48,771 nucleotides of DNA from Planctomycetia bacterium (GCA_016177915.1 JACOUI010000243.1:1-48771), one strand, 5' to 3'. Counted from the first letter of the stretch, positions 1 through 9,754 are shown. The notes: generated by a model not told the origin, from the letters alone. Made by a program: numbers and translations.

Positions 1-389
1 ATGCTACGTTTCACTCGAAATCCTCCGTGCTCGTGGTCTTGAGTTTTTGCTTTCAACTCTCAGACGCCCGAGAACGCCGAAGATTTCGAGTTTTTTTGTG
101 AGCCCTCTCCAGCGAGCCGAACCGGGCTCGCTTGGTTAAGGACTAGACACATCGCGGACCTTCGACGCGACCACGCCCGTCCTCGCCGCTTGATGCGCTC
201 GCCGCTGCGCAGGACAATGGCCCCGCGTGCGCTCGTCGACTTTCGGCCGTTCGTCCGCACAACGCGATGGCAAAGCCCGTCGCAGCGGGAGGCCGGCGAA
301 CCCCCAGAGGTTGGGGGCGACTGTCTAGCCGCCAGTCGTGCTGCCACCGACGCGGGGTCTGACGCGGGGTCGGTGGAGAGCAGGGAGCC

Positions 390-434
390 TGGCTGCCAAT
401 CGTGCTTCCACGGACGCGGGTCAGTGGAGAGCAG
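390..434. repeat. second copy of an imperfect ~45-60 bp direct repeat (first copy about 326-383)
   Basis: tggctgccaatcgtgcttccacggacgcgggtcagtggagagcag resembles tagccgccagtcgtgctgccaccgacgcggggtc...ggtggagagcag just upstream. Confidence 0.5.
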
Positions 435-481
435 TTGGACGCCCAACATTGTTGTCGACCGTGGCGATTGGCGACATTGTC

Positions 482-1633
482 TCACGACACCTGCACGCCC
501 GCCCCCACCTTCTCCCCCACGCTCCACCTCCCCCCCTCCCGCACCACCCGCCGGTAGAGCGTGTCCCGCTCCACCGGCTCGCGGCCGGCTTCGACGATCA
601 ATCGCCGGATTTGTTCGACGGACAAAATCTCCGGCGTCTGGGCGCCCGCGTCGTGGTAGATCAGCTCGTGGCGGACCGTGCCGTCGATGTCGTCGGCCCC
701 GTAGCTCAGGGCGACCTGGGCCGTGCCGACGCCCAGCATGATCCAGTAGGCCTTGACGTGCGGCACGTTGTCCAGCATCAGCCGGCTCACCGCCATCGTC
801 CGCAGGTCCATGAGCGACGAGGCCTTCTTGATGTGGGCGAGCTTCGTGTTGGCCGGATGGAACGCCAGCGGAATGAACGTCTGAAAGCCGCCCGTCTCGT
901 CCTGAAGGGAGCGCAACCGCAGCAAGTGGTCGATGCGGTGCCAGGCGTTCTCGACGTGGCCGTAGAGCATCGTGCAGTTCGTCTTCAGGCCGAGCTGATG
1001 GGCCGTGCGGTGGATTTCGAGCCAGGACTCGGCGTCGGCCTTGTGCTCGCAAATCTTGTTGCGGACTTCGGGATGAAAAATCTCCGCCCCGCCGCCCGGC
1101 AGGCTGCCCAGGCCCGCCTCGATCATCTCCTCCAGGATCGTTCGCACGCTTTTGCCCGTGATGTGCTCGAACCAGTTGATCTCCACGCCGGTCCAGGCCT
1201 TGAGGTGCAGGCTGGGAAACGCATGGTGCAAGAGGCGAATGAGGCCCAGATACCAGTCGTACTCCATCTTGTGGTGCAGGCCGCCCACGATGTGCATCTC
1301 GGTGCAGCCGGCATCGACGGCCTCCTGTCCGCGGGCCAGGATTTGCTCGTCCGACATGCGGTAGCCCTTTTCGTCCCGCAGGTCGGAGCGGAAGGCGCAG
1401 AAGATGCAGCGATAGACGCAGACGTTGGTGGGGTTGAGATGGGTGTTGATGTTGTAGAAGGCGAGGTTGCCGTGCTTCCGCTCGCGGACCAGGTTCGCCA
1501 GGGCGCCCAGGTCGTTGAGATGCACCTCGGGCGAATAGAGAAGAAGCCCGTCGTCGGCCGACAAGCGCCTTCCCGACTCGACCTTGTCGCGGATTTCGTC
1601 GCAGCGGCGGCGGGTGGGGGACGAGGAGATCAT
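482..1633 (-). CDS. mqnE: aminofutalosine synthase (radical SAM, MqnE-like)
   Basis: NVCVYRCIFCAF radical SAM CxxxCxxC motif; HIVGGLHHKMEYDWYLGLI and GGGAEIFHPEVRNKIC typical of MqnE. ATG at 1633; the 1648 start is TTG. Confidence 0.9.
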   Translation of the reverse strand: MISSSPTRRRCDEIRDKVESGRRLSADDGLLLYSPEVHLNDLGALANLVRERKHGNLAFYNINTHLNPTNVCVYRCIFCAFRSDLRDEKGYRMSDEQILARGQEAVDAGCTEMHIVGGLHHKMEYDWYLGLIRLLHHAFPSLHLKAWTGVEINWFEHITGKSVRTILEEMIEAGLGSLPGGGAEIFHPEVRNKICEHKADAESWLEIHRTAHQLGLKTNCTMLYGHVENAWHRIDHLLRLRSLQDETGGFQTFIPLAFHPANTKLAHIKKASSLMDLRTMAVSRLMLDNVPHVKAYWIMLGVGTAQVALSYGADDIDGTVRHELIYHDAGAQTPEILSVEQIRRLIVEAGREPVERDTLYRRVVREGGRWSVGEKVGAGVQVS

Positions 1634-1680
1634 GACGGCAAGACTCAAATTCGAAACGATTGCCTCCGCTTGGGATGTTC

Positions 1681-1708
1681 GATTTTGGATTCTAGATTTT
1701 GGATTGCT
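1681..1708. repeat. heptanucleotide tandem repeat (GATTTTG)n
   Basis: GATTTTG GATTCTA GATTTTG GATTGCT. Confidence 0.6.
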
Positions 1709-1719
1709 GACGTGCGCCG

Positions 1720-2292
1720 CTAGCCGGCCGACGCCTTTTCGCCCAGCAGCTCCAACACAATCGCCTCCAGGTTTTCAAGTTCGTGGTAGCCCACGATCTT
1801 CGCCCGCACTTTGCCGGTGCGGTCGATGAAGAGCGTGGTGGGGAGGCTCCTGAAATCGGGCACCTGATCGAGCGTCGCTTGATCGGCGAAGACGCAGGGA
1901 TAGGGGAGGCCGTGCTCGGCCACGAATTCCTTCACCAGCTTGCGGACTGCGGCTTCGCTGCCGTCTTCGAGGCAGTCGATGCCGACGATTTCGAAACCGC
2001 GCTCCTGGTACTTCTTGCGCAGCTCGACGAAGTGAGGAAACTCCTTGATGCAGTAGCCGCACCAGGTGGCCCAGAAATCGACGATCACCACCTTGCCCTC
2101 GTAGTCGGCCAGCTTGACGGGCTTGCCGTCCACGTCCTTCAGGTCGAACGTGAACGGAAAGGTCTCGCCCTTGGCCAGCAGCTCGCGGGCCTCCTGCACG
2201 GCCGCAGGGCTGGGGCCGGCCGGCGGCGACGAGTCGCTGCAGCTTGCAAGGCACATCAGCGGAAGCACGGCACACAGGAAAGCGATTCTCAT
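1720..2292 (-). CDS. TlpA-like thioredoxin-fold lipoprotein
   Basis: Signal peptide with LASC lipobox; VVIVDFWATWCGYCIKEFPHF with WCxxC active site; FIDRTGKV. Confidence 0.88.
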   Translation of the reverse strand: MRIAFLCAVLPLMCLASCSDSSPPAGPSPAAVQEARELLAKGETFPFTFDLKDVDGKPVKLADYEGKVVIVDFWATWCGYCIKEFPHFVELRKKYQERGFEIVGIDCLEDGSEAAVRKLVKEFVAEHGLPYPCVFADQATLDQVPDFRSLPTTLFIDRTGKVRAKIVGYHELENLEAIVLELLGEKASAG

Positions 2293-2415
2293 GCAGGCTC
2301 CTTCGCGCGAGCGCAGGGTGCGCAGGGGCGTCGCGCATTCCTGGCCGCGACTCCCCAGATTGAACCGTCAAAACCGCCTTCAAAATAACAGCTTGCGGGC
2401 GGCAAAGCGATGGGC

Positions 2416-2570
2416 CGTAGGGCAGGCGGCCCGCCTGCCGATTTGCGTGGGGCAGGCGTCTCGCCTGCCATTCGCAGCACGGGCGCGAAGAAGGACGGAC
2501 TAAAGTCCGTCCGACAGGGAGAGGGACGGACTGAAGTCCATCCTACGGCAGGCGGGCCGCCCGCCCTACG
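2416..2570. repeat. cluster of dispersed palindromic repeats (CGTAGGGCAGGCGGCCCGCCTGCC and GGACGGACTNAAGTCCGTCC families)
   Basis: cgtagggcaggcggcccgcctgcc, cgtggggcaggcgtctcgcctgcc, gacggactaaagtccgtcc, gacggactgaagtccatcctac, ggcaggcgggccgcccgccctacg. Confidence 0.85.
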
Positions 2571-3357
2571 AGAAGTGCTGGCCGCACATCCGGGCCACGA
2601 AGCCGCGGTAGTCGTCCGCGGTGTCGATCCCGATCGTCGGCTCGTCGATCACGCCCACCACGATCTCGTGACCCGCGCTGAGCACGCGAAGCTGCTCGAG
2701 CTTCTCGATCTCTTCGAGCCGGGTCGCCGGCAGTCGGCTGAACTCGAGCAGAAAAACGCGCCGGTAGGCGTACAGCCCGACGTGCTGAAAGAAGACCGGC
2801 GGGTCGGCCGAAAGCAGGTCGTCGCGCCAGACGCGCGGGTGCGGAATGACGCTGCGGCTGAAATAGAGCGCTCGGCCGCATTCGTCGAAGACCACTTTCA
2901 CGCAGGAGGGATCGTGGAGCTGCGTCAGCGAGCGGATCGGCGTGGCCAGCGTGGACATCGCCGCCGCGGGGTTCTGCTCCAAAAGCTCGACGGCCAGGTC
3001 GATCGCTTGGCCGCTGATTTCCGGCTCGTCGCCCTGGACGTTGACGATCACGTCGACCGGCGGCATGCGGACGGCGGCCTCGGCCACGCGGTCGGTGCCG
3101 CTAGGGTGGTCGGGCCGCGTCATCTGCACTTGGCCGCCGAACGAACGCACCGCGGAAACGATTTCCGAGTGGTCGGCGGCGACGCACACGTCCATCGGCC
3201 GGGTTGCCTTCTTCGCGCCCTCATACGTATGCTGAATCACGCTCTTGCCGGTCTCGGCTAAGAGGAGCTTCCGGGGCAGGCGCGTGGAGTGCAGCCGGGC
3301 CGGGATGATCACCAGGCTCGAAAGCCGCGGCTCGGTTTTCGGGGCCGGCTGGGCCAT
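2566..3357 (-). CDS. kdsB: 3-deoxy-manno-octulosonate cytidylyltransferase
   Basis: VIIPARLHSTRLPRKLL N-terminus, VNVQGDEPEI, HVGLYAYRR, GIDTADD: KdsB signatures. Confidence 0.92.
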   Translation of the reverse strand: MAQPAPKTEPRLSSLVIIPARLHSTRLPRKLLLAETGKSVIQHTYEGAKKATRPMDVCVAADHSEIVSAVRSFGGQVQMTRPDHPSGTDRVAEAAVRMPPVDVIVNVQGDEPEISGQAIDLAVELLEQNPAAAMSTLATPIRSLTQLHDPSCVKVVFDECGRALYFSRSVIPHPRVWRDDLLSADPPVFFQHVGLYAYRRVFLLEFSRLPATRLEEIEKLEQLRVLSAGHEIVVGVIDEPTIGIDTADDYRGFVARMCGQHFS

Positions 3358-3490
3358 GCGGCGATTCCACTGACAAGGGATGTGACACGAGAGCCGAGTT
3401 CATAATCGAATATCCGCTACGTGCAAAGGTCGAACCCGCTAGCACGGCTATTTCCGATCGCTAAAAGCGACGCACCGCTTGGAGCGCAGC

Positions 3491-4411
3491 ATGCGTGTCT
3501 TTGTTACAGGCGGAACGGGACTCGTCGGCTCGCGGCTGGTCCGCGCGCTCGTCGCCCGGGGCGACCGGCCGGTCGTGCTATCGCGGCGGGTGCGCGAGGC
3601 GGTCGAGCAGTTCGGGCCGAAGGTCGAGGTCGCGGCGGGCGATCCGACGACGGGCGGCGATTGGCCGGCGAAGGTCAGCGGCTGCGACGCGGTCGTCCAC
3701 CTGGCCGGCGAATCGCTCTTCGGCAAGCGGTGGAGCGCGCATCAGAAGGAAGTGATCCGCACCAGCCGGGTCGACGGCACGCGGAACGTCGTGGCGGCGA
3801 TTGCGGGCGCTCCGGAACGCCCCAAAGTCCTGGTAAGCACTTCCGCCGTCGGGTTTTACGGCGATGTGCGCGACCGTGAATTGACGGAATCGGCCGCGCA
3901 TGGAAACGATTTCTTGGCGCAGGTTTGCACAGCATGGGAAAACGCGGCGCTTCAGGCGCCCGAGGGGGTCCGAGTCGTCGTGCTGCGGGTGGGCGTCGTG
4001 CTGGCGGCCGATGGCGGGGCGCTCATGCAAATGCTCACGCCCTTCAAGCTCGGTCTGGGCGGGCCGGCGGCCGGCGGCAAGCAGTGGGTGAGCTGGATTC
4101 ACGTCGATGACCTCGTGCGCGCCTATCTGGAGGCGATCGACAACCCCAATCTCGCCGGACCCGTCAACGCCACGGCGCCCCATCCCGTGCGGAACCTCGA
4201 TTTCTCGCGCTGCCTGGCGCGGGCGCTGCACCGGCCGTGCGCGTTTCCGATTCCCGCGTTCGCTCTCAAGCTGCGGTTCGGCGAGGTGGCGGTGGTGGTC
4301 ATCACCGGGCAGAAGGCGATGCCGGCGAAATTGAGCAGGGCCGGCTTCACGTTCCGCTACGCGACGTGCGACGAGGCGATGGCGGATTTGTTCGGCAAGA
4401 CGAGATCGTAG
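3491..4411 (+). CDS. TIGR01777 family NAD-dependent epimerase
   Basis: MRVFVTGGTGLVGSRLVRAL; LAGESLFGKRWSAHQKEVIRTSRVDGTRN; GKQWVSWIHVDDLVRA. Confidence 0.9.
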   Translation: MRVFVTGGTGLVGSRLVRALVARGDRPVVLSRRVREAVEQFGPKVEVAAGDPTTGGDWPAKVSGCDAVVHLAGESLFGKRWSAHQKEVIRTSRVDGTRNVVAAIAGAPERPKVLVSTSAVGFYGDVRDRELTESAAHGNDFLAQVCTAWENAALQAPEGVRVVVLRVGVVLAADGGALMQMLTPFKLGLGGPAAGGKQWVSWIHVDDLVRAYLEAIDNPNLAGPVNATAPHPVRNLDFSRCLARALHRPCAFPIPAFALKLRFGEVAVVVITGQKAMPAKLSRAGFTFRYATCDEAMADLFGKTRS

Positions 4412-4457
4412 GACGGCCTTTCCAGGCCGTCGACGTCGGCCCGGAGGGCCGACCTAC
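4408..4457. repeat. composite palindromic repeat (GTAGGACGGCC family)
   Basis: GTAGGACGGCCTTTCCAGGCCGTC-gacgtc-GGCCCGGAGGGCCGACCTAC. Confidence 0.8.
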
Positions 4458-4470
4458 TTGGAGCGTCGAC

Positions 4471-5130
4471 ATGCCCAAAGCCATTCAGGCCGTCGTCTTC
4501 GACCTCGACGGACTGATGTTCAACACGGAGGACGTCTATCAAGCGGTCGGGCGGCAGCTTCTGGCCCGCCGCGGCAAGAGCCTCACGCCCGAGCTGCTCG
4601 ACGCGATGATGGGCCGGCCCGGCCGCGTCTCCTTGCAGCTCATGATCGATTGCCACGGCCTGGATGCGACGGTGGCCGAACTGCTGGCCGAGACCGACGC
4701 TTTGCTGCCGTCGATGCTCGACGGCTACCTCGCGCCGATGCCGGGGCTCGTCGATCTGCTTTCGCATTTGGAGGAATCGGCGGTGCCCAAGGCCGTCGCC
4801 ACGAGCAGCCGTCGGCGCTATACGCTGGGCCTGTTGCAGCGCTTTGAGTGGACGGAGCGGTTCTGCCACGTGCTCACGGCCGAGGACGTGCACCATGGCA
4901 AGCCCGACCCGGAGATTTACGTTCTTGCCGCGAGCCGTCTCGGCGTGCCGCCGCAGCGGATGATGGTGCTGGAAGACAGCCAGATCGGCTGCCAGGCGGC
5001 CGTGGCGGCTGGCGCGATCGCCGTGGCCGTCCCGGCCGGGCGTAGCCTGGCGCACGACTTCCACGGGGCGCGCCTTGTGGCGAGTTCGCTCGCCGACCCG
5101 GCGATCTACCGCCTGCTGGCCGGCGAATGA
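4471..5130 (+). CDS. HAD family phosphatase (beta-phosphoglucomutase-like)
   Basis: AVVFDLDGLMFNTEDVY motif I; ATSSRRR; KPDPEIYVLAASRLGV; VLEDSQIG. Confidence 0.9.
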   Translation: MPKAIQAVVFDLDGLMFNTEDVYQAVGRQLLARRGKSLTPELLDAMMGRPGRVSLQLMIDCHGLDATVAELLAETDALLPSMLDGYLAPMPGLVDLLSHLEESAVPKAVATSSRRRYTLGLLQRFEWTERFCHVLTAEDVHHGKPDPEIYVLAASRLGVPPQRMMVLEDSQIGCQAAVAAGAIAVAVPAGRSLAHDFHGARLVASSLADPAIYRLLAGE

Positions 5131-5258
5131 ACCGGCGACCCAGGGACGGCGAGGGGCCGGGCCTCGTCGTTGTCCATCCGCCGCCAGGGCGGTACGATCG
5201 AGTGAACCACGACGCCGTGGAGATCGTTCTTGTCTACGTGGACCCGCAAATACTGTAG
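5127..5258 (+). CDS. candidate small ORF (43 aa) overlapping the HAD stop codon
   Basis: ATGA overlap with the HAD stop; MNRRPRDGEGPGLVVVHPPPGRYDRVNHDAVEIVLVYVDPQIL ending at the TAG contributed by the palindromic repeat. No homology evidence. Confidence 0.25.
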   Translation: MNRRPRDGEGPGLVVVHPPPGRYDRVNHDAVEIVLVYVDPQIL

Positions 5259-5310
5259 GACGGCCCTTCCGGGCCGTCGCGGAGAAGACGGCCTGGAAAG
5301 GCCGTCCTAC
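5255..5310. repeat. composite palindromic repeat (GTAGGACGGCC family)
   Basis: GTAGGACGGCCCTTCCGGGCCGTC...GACGGCCTGGAAAGGCCGTCCTAC. Confidence 0.85.
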
Positions 5311-5331
5311 CCCCGCCAGCCTTGTGCGACT

Positions 5332-6726
5332 GTGAAAACCAAAAACAAGCACTCGGCGAAGGACCGGCCGGACGCGCCTAAGCACGAGGCGTCCGGGTCC
5401 GCGGTCCGCCGCAAAGCGCGCTGGCTCACGTGGCTTCTCTTGGCGCTGGCCGTCGTCCTGCCCGGGCCGATCGTCTGGGCGTGGTATGCCCTGCCGCCGC
5501 TGGGGGCGCCGCTGGCGGTGAGGGCCACGCCGTCCACTTATCCCGCGTCGAAGCTGGCGTTCCGCAAGGAGGCCCTGGTCCCCGCCGGCAAATACTGGCC
5601 GAGAATCACCAACGTGCAGGTCGTCGACCTGGACGCCGACGGTCTCATGGACGTGCTCTACTGCGACGGCCGGCGCAACGGCGTCTATTGGCGGCGACAG
5701 ACTTCGCGCGGCGTGTATCGGGAACGAAAGCTAGGGGGAGACCTGGACATCGCGCCGCCTGCGCACGCCACGGTCGTCGACCTGGACAAGGACGGCGACG
5801 TCGACGTGGTCGTCTCCGTCCTAGGCAACGTGAGCCCCAGCGACGAGCACGTCGGCAAGGTCGTGTGGCTGGAAAACGACGGCCAGTTCGAGTTCACGAC
5901 GCACCTGATCCTGGACGACGAGCGGCGCGTGGCCGACGCCCAGCCCGGCGACCTCGACGGCGACGGCGACGTCGACCTGGTCGTGGCCGTGTTCGGCTAC
6001 AATCACGGCCGCATCCTGTGGCTGGAGCAACGCGCGGCGGGGCGCTTCGTGCAGCACGAGCTGTTGCAAGCGCCGGGCACGATCCACGTCCCCATCCACG
6101 ATTACGACGGCGATGGCGACCTGGACGTCGTGGCCCTCGTCTCGCAGGACTACGAGGAGGTGTGGGCCTTCGAGAACACGGGCGGAGGCGCCTTTGAGCC
6201 CAAGAAGCGGATCATCAGCTACACGCACAATTTCGACGTCGGATCGTCGGGGCTCGTGAAGTGCGACCTGGACCGCGACGGCGACATGGACCTGCTCTGG
6301 ACCGCCGGAGACAACCTCGAGATCTTCTACCACTATCCGCAGCCGTATCATGGCTGCTATTGGCTGGAGAACCGCGGAAACTGGGAGTTCGTGAAGCACC
6401 GGATTTCGGACCTGGGGGGCACGTACGCCGCGGCGCCGTCGGACCTCGACGGCGACGGCGACACCGACGTCGTGCTGGCCAGCATGTTCAACGACTGGAA
6501 CGTGGACGGCGCGGCGAACCTGGTGTGGCTGGAGAATGACGGGAAGCAAAACTTCACCCCCTGGCAGATCGACGGCGCGCCGATCCTGCTGGCCACCGTC
6601 GCCTGCGGCGACCTGGACGGCGACGGGCGAGACGACGTCGTCGCCGGCGGCATGAATCCCTTCCTCCCGGACCCGCGGATGGGGGAAGTCACCGGCTGGT
6701 TCAGCGGCCAGGGGGGTGGGAAGTGA
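5332..6726 (+). CDS. VCBS/FG-GAP repeat protein, membrane anchored
   Basis: N-terminal TM (WLTWLLLALAVVLPGPIVWAWYAL) and about seven DxDxDGxxD motifs (DLDGDGDVDLVV, DYDGDGDLDVVA etc.). GTG start at 5332 proposed. Confidence 0.85.
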   Translation: MKTKNKHSAKDRPDAPKHEASGSAVRRKARWLTWLLLALAVVLPGPIVWAWYALPPLGAPLAVRATPSTYPASKLAFRKEALVPAGKYWPRITNVQVVDLDADGLMDVLYCDGRRNGVYWRRQTSRGVYRERKLGGDLDIAPPAHATVVDLDKDGDVDVVVSVLGNVSPSDEHVGKVVWLENDGQFEFTTHLILDDERRVADAQPGDLDGDGDVDLVVAVFGYNHGRILWLEQRAAGRFVQHELLQAPGTIHVPIHDYDGDGDLDVVALVSQDYEEVWAFENTGGGAFEPKKRIISYTHNFDVGSSGLVKCDLDRDGDMDLLWTAGDNLEIFYHYPQPYHGCYWLENRGNWEFVKHRISDLGGTYAAAPSDLDGDGDTDVVLASMFNDWNVDGAANLVWLENDGKQNFTPWQIDGAPILLATVACGDLDGDGRDDVVAGGMNPFLPDPRMGEVTGWFSGQGGGK

Positions 6727-8081
6727 GTCCCGTGCAATGGGCCCTGGCGATCGTGGTGCTGATCGAGTTCTCGGCCGGCGGATGGGTGGCCTTTAGCCGC
6801 CTGAGCGTCGTCGATTTTCCGGCCGTCGATCCGTCGCGCACCGACACGATCTCGGCCGGCGACCTGGAGAAGCTGCGCCTCGAGTCGCGGCCGGAGCAAG
6901 CGTCCGACTGGCGCCGACTGGCGCAGGCCTACATGGCGTATGGCTATCCCGCCGAGTCCGAGGCCTGTTTCGCCAAGTCCGCCGCGATGGACCCCGCCGA
7001 ACCGGAAGCGCGGTACCAGTGGGCGCAGTGCCTGGCGCACCTGGGGCGGATCGAGGCGTCCGTCGAGCAGTTGCGGCAGGCCGTCGAGCGGAAACATCCG
7101 CGGCCGGCCGATTGCTGGTACTTCATCGGCCGGAACTACCTGCGGCTGGAGGACCCCGCGCGCGCGGAGCAGGCCTTCCGCGAGGCCGGCGATCTGCCCG
7201 GCGCGCAACTGGAATTGGCGAAGCTGGAAATCCGTTCGGGGCGGCTCGAGGCGGCGCTGGCGAGGCTCAAGCCGTTGCAAGAGAAACAGCCGCGCGACAC
7301 CGAGCCGCATTTGCTCCGCGCCCGGGCCGAGGAGCTCTCGGGAAACGCGGCCGCCGCCGAGAAATTCTACGACCTGGCCGACCACGCCCCGGACCGCATC
7401 CGCACGCCGCTGGACCTGGAGTCGGAGCGCTGGTCGGCCGACCGCAAGACGATCGGCATCGACCAGCGCTGGACGGTCGCCAACGAAATGATCATGGCGG
7501 AAAAACCCGGCCCGGAAACCGCGGGCATCCGCAACCTGCTCGACTTCAAGTGGAATTCCCCGGCCGCCGAGACGCTCGTGATCAAGGCGATCAACGCCCG
7601 GCGCCTCTCCGAGGCGGACGAGCTGCTCTACGAGCTTACGCAGCGCGAGGGGCACACCCTGGCCGTCCTGGAGCTGCACGGCGACGTCTGCGTCGCGCGC
7701 CAGCGCCCGGAAGATGCACGCGACTACTGGGAGCGGGCGGTCAAGGTCGGCGGCGTCGATCCTCAGGACATCTACAAGAAGCTGGCCGCGTTTTACCAGT
7801 GGAGCAAGAATCCGGCGAAGGCCCAGCAGCACACGGCGCGGGACCACCACGCCGCGGGCGCGCAGGCCTTCTGGCGGGGGGACTATGCGGCGGCGATCGA
7901 GAAGCTGGAGTCGGCCGTGGCGGCCGACCCCGGCCTGGCCGCCGCCTGGTTTTACCTGGGCGAGGCGCGTCGCCTGAGCGGAGACCGCGCGCAGGCGTAC
8001 AAGGCGTACGAGCGCTGCCTGCTCATCTCGCCGGAGCACGATCGAGCGCGCCAAGGGATGAAGTTGCTGAAGGAAATGTAG
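6723..8081 (+). CDS. TPR protein, membrane anchored, translationally coupled to the upstream VCBS gene
   Basis: GTGA overlap; N-terminal TM helix; TPR-like repeats (ARYQWAQCLAHLGRIEASVEQLRQAVE, AAAWFYLGEARRLSGDRAQAYKAYERCL). Confidence 0.85.
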   Translation: MSPVQWALAIVVLIEFSAGGWVAFSRLSVVDFPAVDPSRTDTISAGDLEKLRLESRPEQASDWRRLAQAYMAYGYPAESEACFAKSAAMDPAEPEARYQWAQCLAHLGRIEASVEQLRQAVERKHPRPADCWYFIGRNYLRLEDPARAEQAFREAGDLPGAQLELAKLEIRSGRLEAALARLKPLQEKQPRDTEPHLLRARAEELSGNAAAAEKFYDLADHAPDRIRTPLDLESERWSADRKTIGIDQRWTVANEMIMAEKPGPETAGIRNLLDFKWNSPAAETLVIKAINARRLSEADELLYELTQREGHTLAVLELHGDVCVARQRPEDARDYWERAVKVGGVDPQDIYKKLAAFYQWSKNPAKAQQHTARDHHAAGAQAFWRGDYAAAIEKLESAVAADPGLAAAWFYLGEARRLSGDRAQAYKAYERCLLISPEHDRARQGMKLLKEM

Positions 8082-8116
8082 GCGGCTCACGGCCCATGGC
8101 AGCCGCAAAGGGTCCT

Positions 8117-8171
8117 GTAGGACGGCCCTTCTAGGCCGTCGCTAAGTGACGGCCTCGAAAGGCCGTCCTAC
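8117..8171. repeat. composite palindromic repeat between convergent genes
   Basis: GTAGGACGGCCCTTCTAGGCCGTC...GACGGCCTCGAAAGGCCGTCCTAC. Confidence 0.85.
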
Positions 8172-9514
8172 GATGCGCCTGGCGCCTCGGCGCGCCTCCC
8201 CCGCTCCCAGCAGAGCCAGATCACGCCCGCCGCCAGGAGCGGCAGCACGGCGACGGCTTGCAGGCCCGGGTCGTAAACGTTGAGCATCGGATCGATGGCG
8301 CGGAGGTGGTCGACGGTCCGGCCATAGAGCGTGTGCAGCGGGGCGGCGCTGGCCCAGGCGATCGTCCCCAAGAGTCCCGCCACCTTTCCCTGGTGGCGGA
8401 CGGTCAGCTCCTGCGTGAACGAATAGAAGCAGGGGAACAACGCCAGGAGTCCCGCGCCGATCGTCATCAAGAGCGCGATCAGCGCCCAGCCTTTGGGAAA
8501 AAGGGGCAGCAAGACGCCCAAGAGCGCCAGCATCGCGCCGCCAAAAAAAACCATCAGCCGCGCCCCGTGGATCGTGCGCCCGCGGCGCTTCAGCCAGAGC
8601 GTCGCCCCGCCCGCCAGAAGGCAGCCGGCCTCCGTGGCGGTGAAATAGAGGGAGATGATGTAGAGCGCGTGGGACTCGCTGTAGCCGCGGCCCTTCTCCA
8701 AAAACTGCTGCATCCAGGCGCGGTACATGTGCCAGGAGGCGTTGATGCAAATGACCACGACGGCCAGGATCAGGAACCGCCTCGTGAAGATCACCTCAAA
8801 GAACGACCGCGCGTCGGCCGCGGTTTGCCCGGCCGCCGCCAGAGCGTCCGTGCCGCTTTCGCCGGCCTGTGCCGTCCGCCCCAGCTCGCCGCGACGGATC
8901 GACACGAGCCAGGCCACGGCCCACAGCGACCCAATCGCGCCCACCACGAGAAACGGCATTCGCCAGCTTCCGACCTTGGGCGTGAGCATGACGCCGATGA
9001 TGATGGGCGTGGCGATCGCGCCGATCGACGCGCCCCCTTGCAAGACGCTGTTGCCCAGCGTGCGGTCGGCCGGCGTCAGCAGCCGCTGCGTGGTCTTCAG
9101 CGCGCAGGGCCAGTGTCCGGCCTCGAACAGGCCCAGGAACAGCCGGCACGTCAAGAGTCCGGCGTAGGTTTCCACCAGGCCCGTGCAGAAACCCATCGCC
9201 GACCACAGGAGGAGCACCGTGGGATAAAGCCAGCGGATGCTCGTGCGATCGGCGATGAAGCCGAAGATCATCGTGCCCGCCGCAAAGGCCCAGCCGAAGG
9301 CCGATTCCAGACGGCCGTAGCCCTCGTCGTTGAGCTTGAATTCCTTCTTGATCCGGCTGGAGACGTTGACCAGCGTCTGGCGGTCGACGTAGTTCACCGT
9401 GCTGGCCAAGAACAACAGGCCGCAGACCCACCACTTCCAGGCCCCCGACCGGCGGCCGGCGCCGGCCAGGGCGGCGGCATCGGGCGGCGGCGAGACGTAA
9501 GGGTTGGCGGACAA
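8168..9514 (-). CDS. MFS transporter (anion:cation symporter / hexuronate-type)
   Basis: LASTVNYVDRQTLVNV, FGFIADRTSIRW, RLFLGLFEAGHWPCALKTTQRL; about 12 hydrophobic segments. TTG start proposed. Confidence 0.85.
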   Translation of the reverse strand: MSANPYVSPPPDAAALAGAGRRSGAWKWWVCGLLFLASTVNYVDRQTLVNVSSRIKKEFKLNDEGYGRLESAFGWAFAAGTMIFGFIADRTSIRWLYPTVLLLWSAMGFCTGLVETYAGLLTCRLFLGLFEAGHWPCALKTTQRLLTPADRTLGNSVLQGGASIGAIATPIIIGVMLTPKVGSWRMPFLVVGAIGSLWAVAWLVSIRRGELGRTAQAGESGTDALAAAGQTAADARSFFEVIFTRRFLILAVVVICINASWHMYRAWMQQFLEKGRGYSESHALYIISLYFTATEAGCLLAGGATLWLKRRGRTIHGARLMVFFGGAMLALLGVLLPLFPKGWALIALLMTIGAGLLALFPCFYSFTQELTVRHQGKVAGLLGTIAWASAAPLHTLYGRTVDHLRAIDPMLNVYDPGLQAVAVLPLLAAGVIWLCWERGRRAEAPGAS

Positions 9515-9544
9515 GGCGGGCGGAAGTCCGGGGCGGGAATGGAT

Positions 9545-9601
9545 GTCGTCTTTCGCTCCGCGAAAGAGCGTCCTTTCGCGGAGCGAAAGGCGACGATTCG
9601 G
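9545..9601. repeat. 57-bp inverted-repeat element, copy A
   Basis: gtcgtctttcgctccgcgaaagagcgtcctttcgcggagcgaaaggcgacgattcgg; differs by one base from 14270-14326. Confidence 0.85.
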
Positions 9602-9754
9602 CCGCGATTCTAGGCCGCCAGCAATGCCGTCTCAAGCTGCCCTTGCCCGGACTGGGAGCATTTCCTAACGTCCGGTCCGCCATCCGGGATGCTGTCACGC
9701 GCGACGCCGGCCACATCGCCATCCATGACGCTAGTGACTTTGGAGCTGTTGCCG

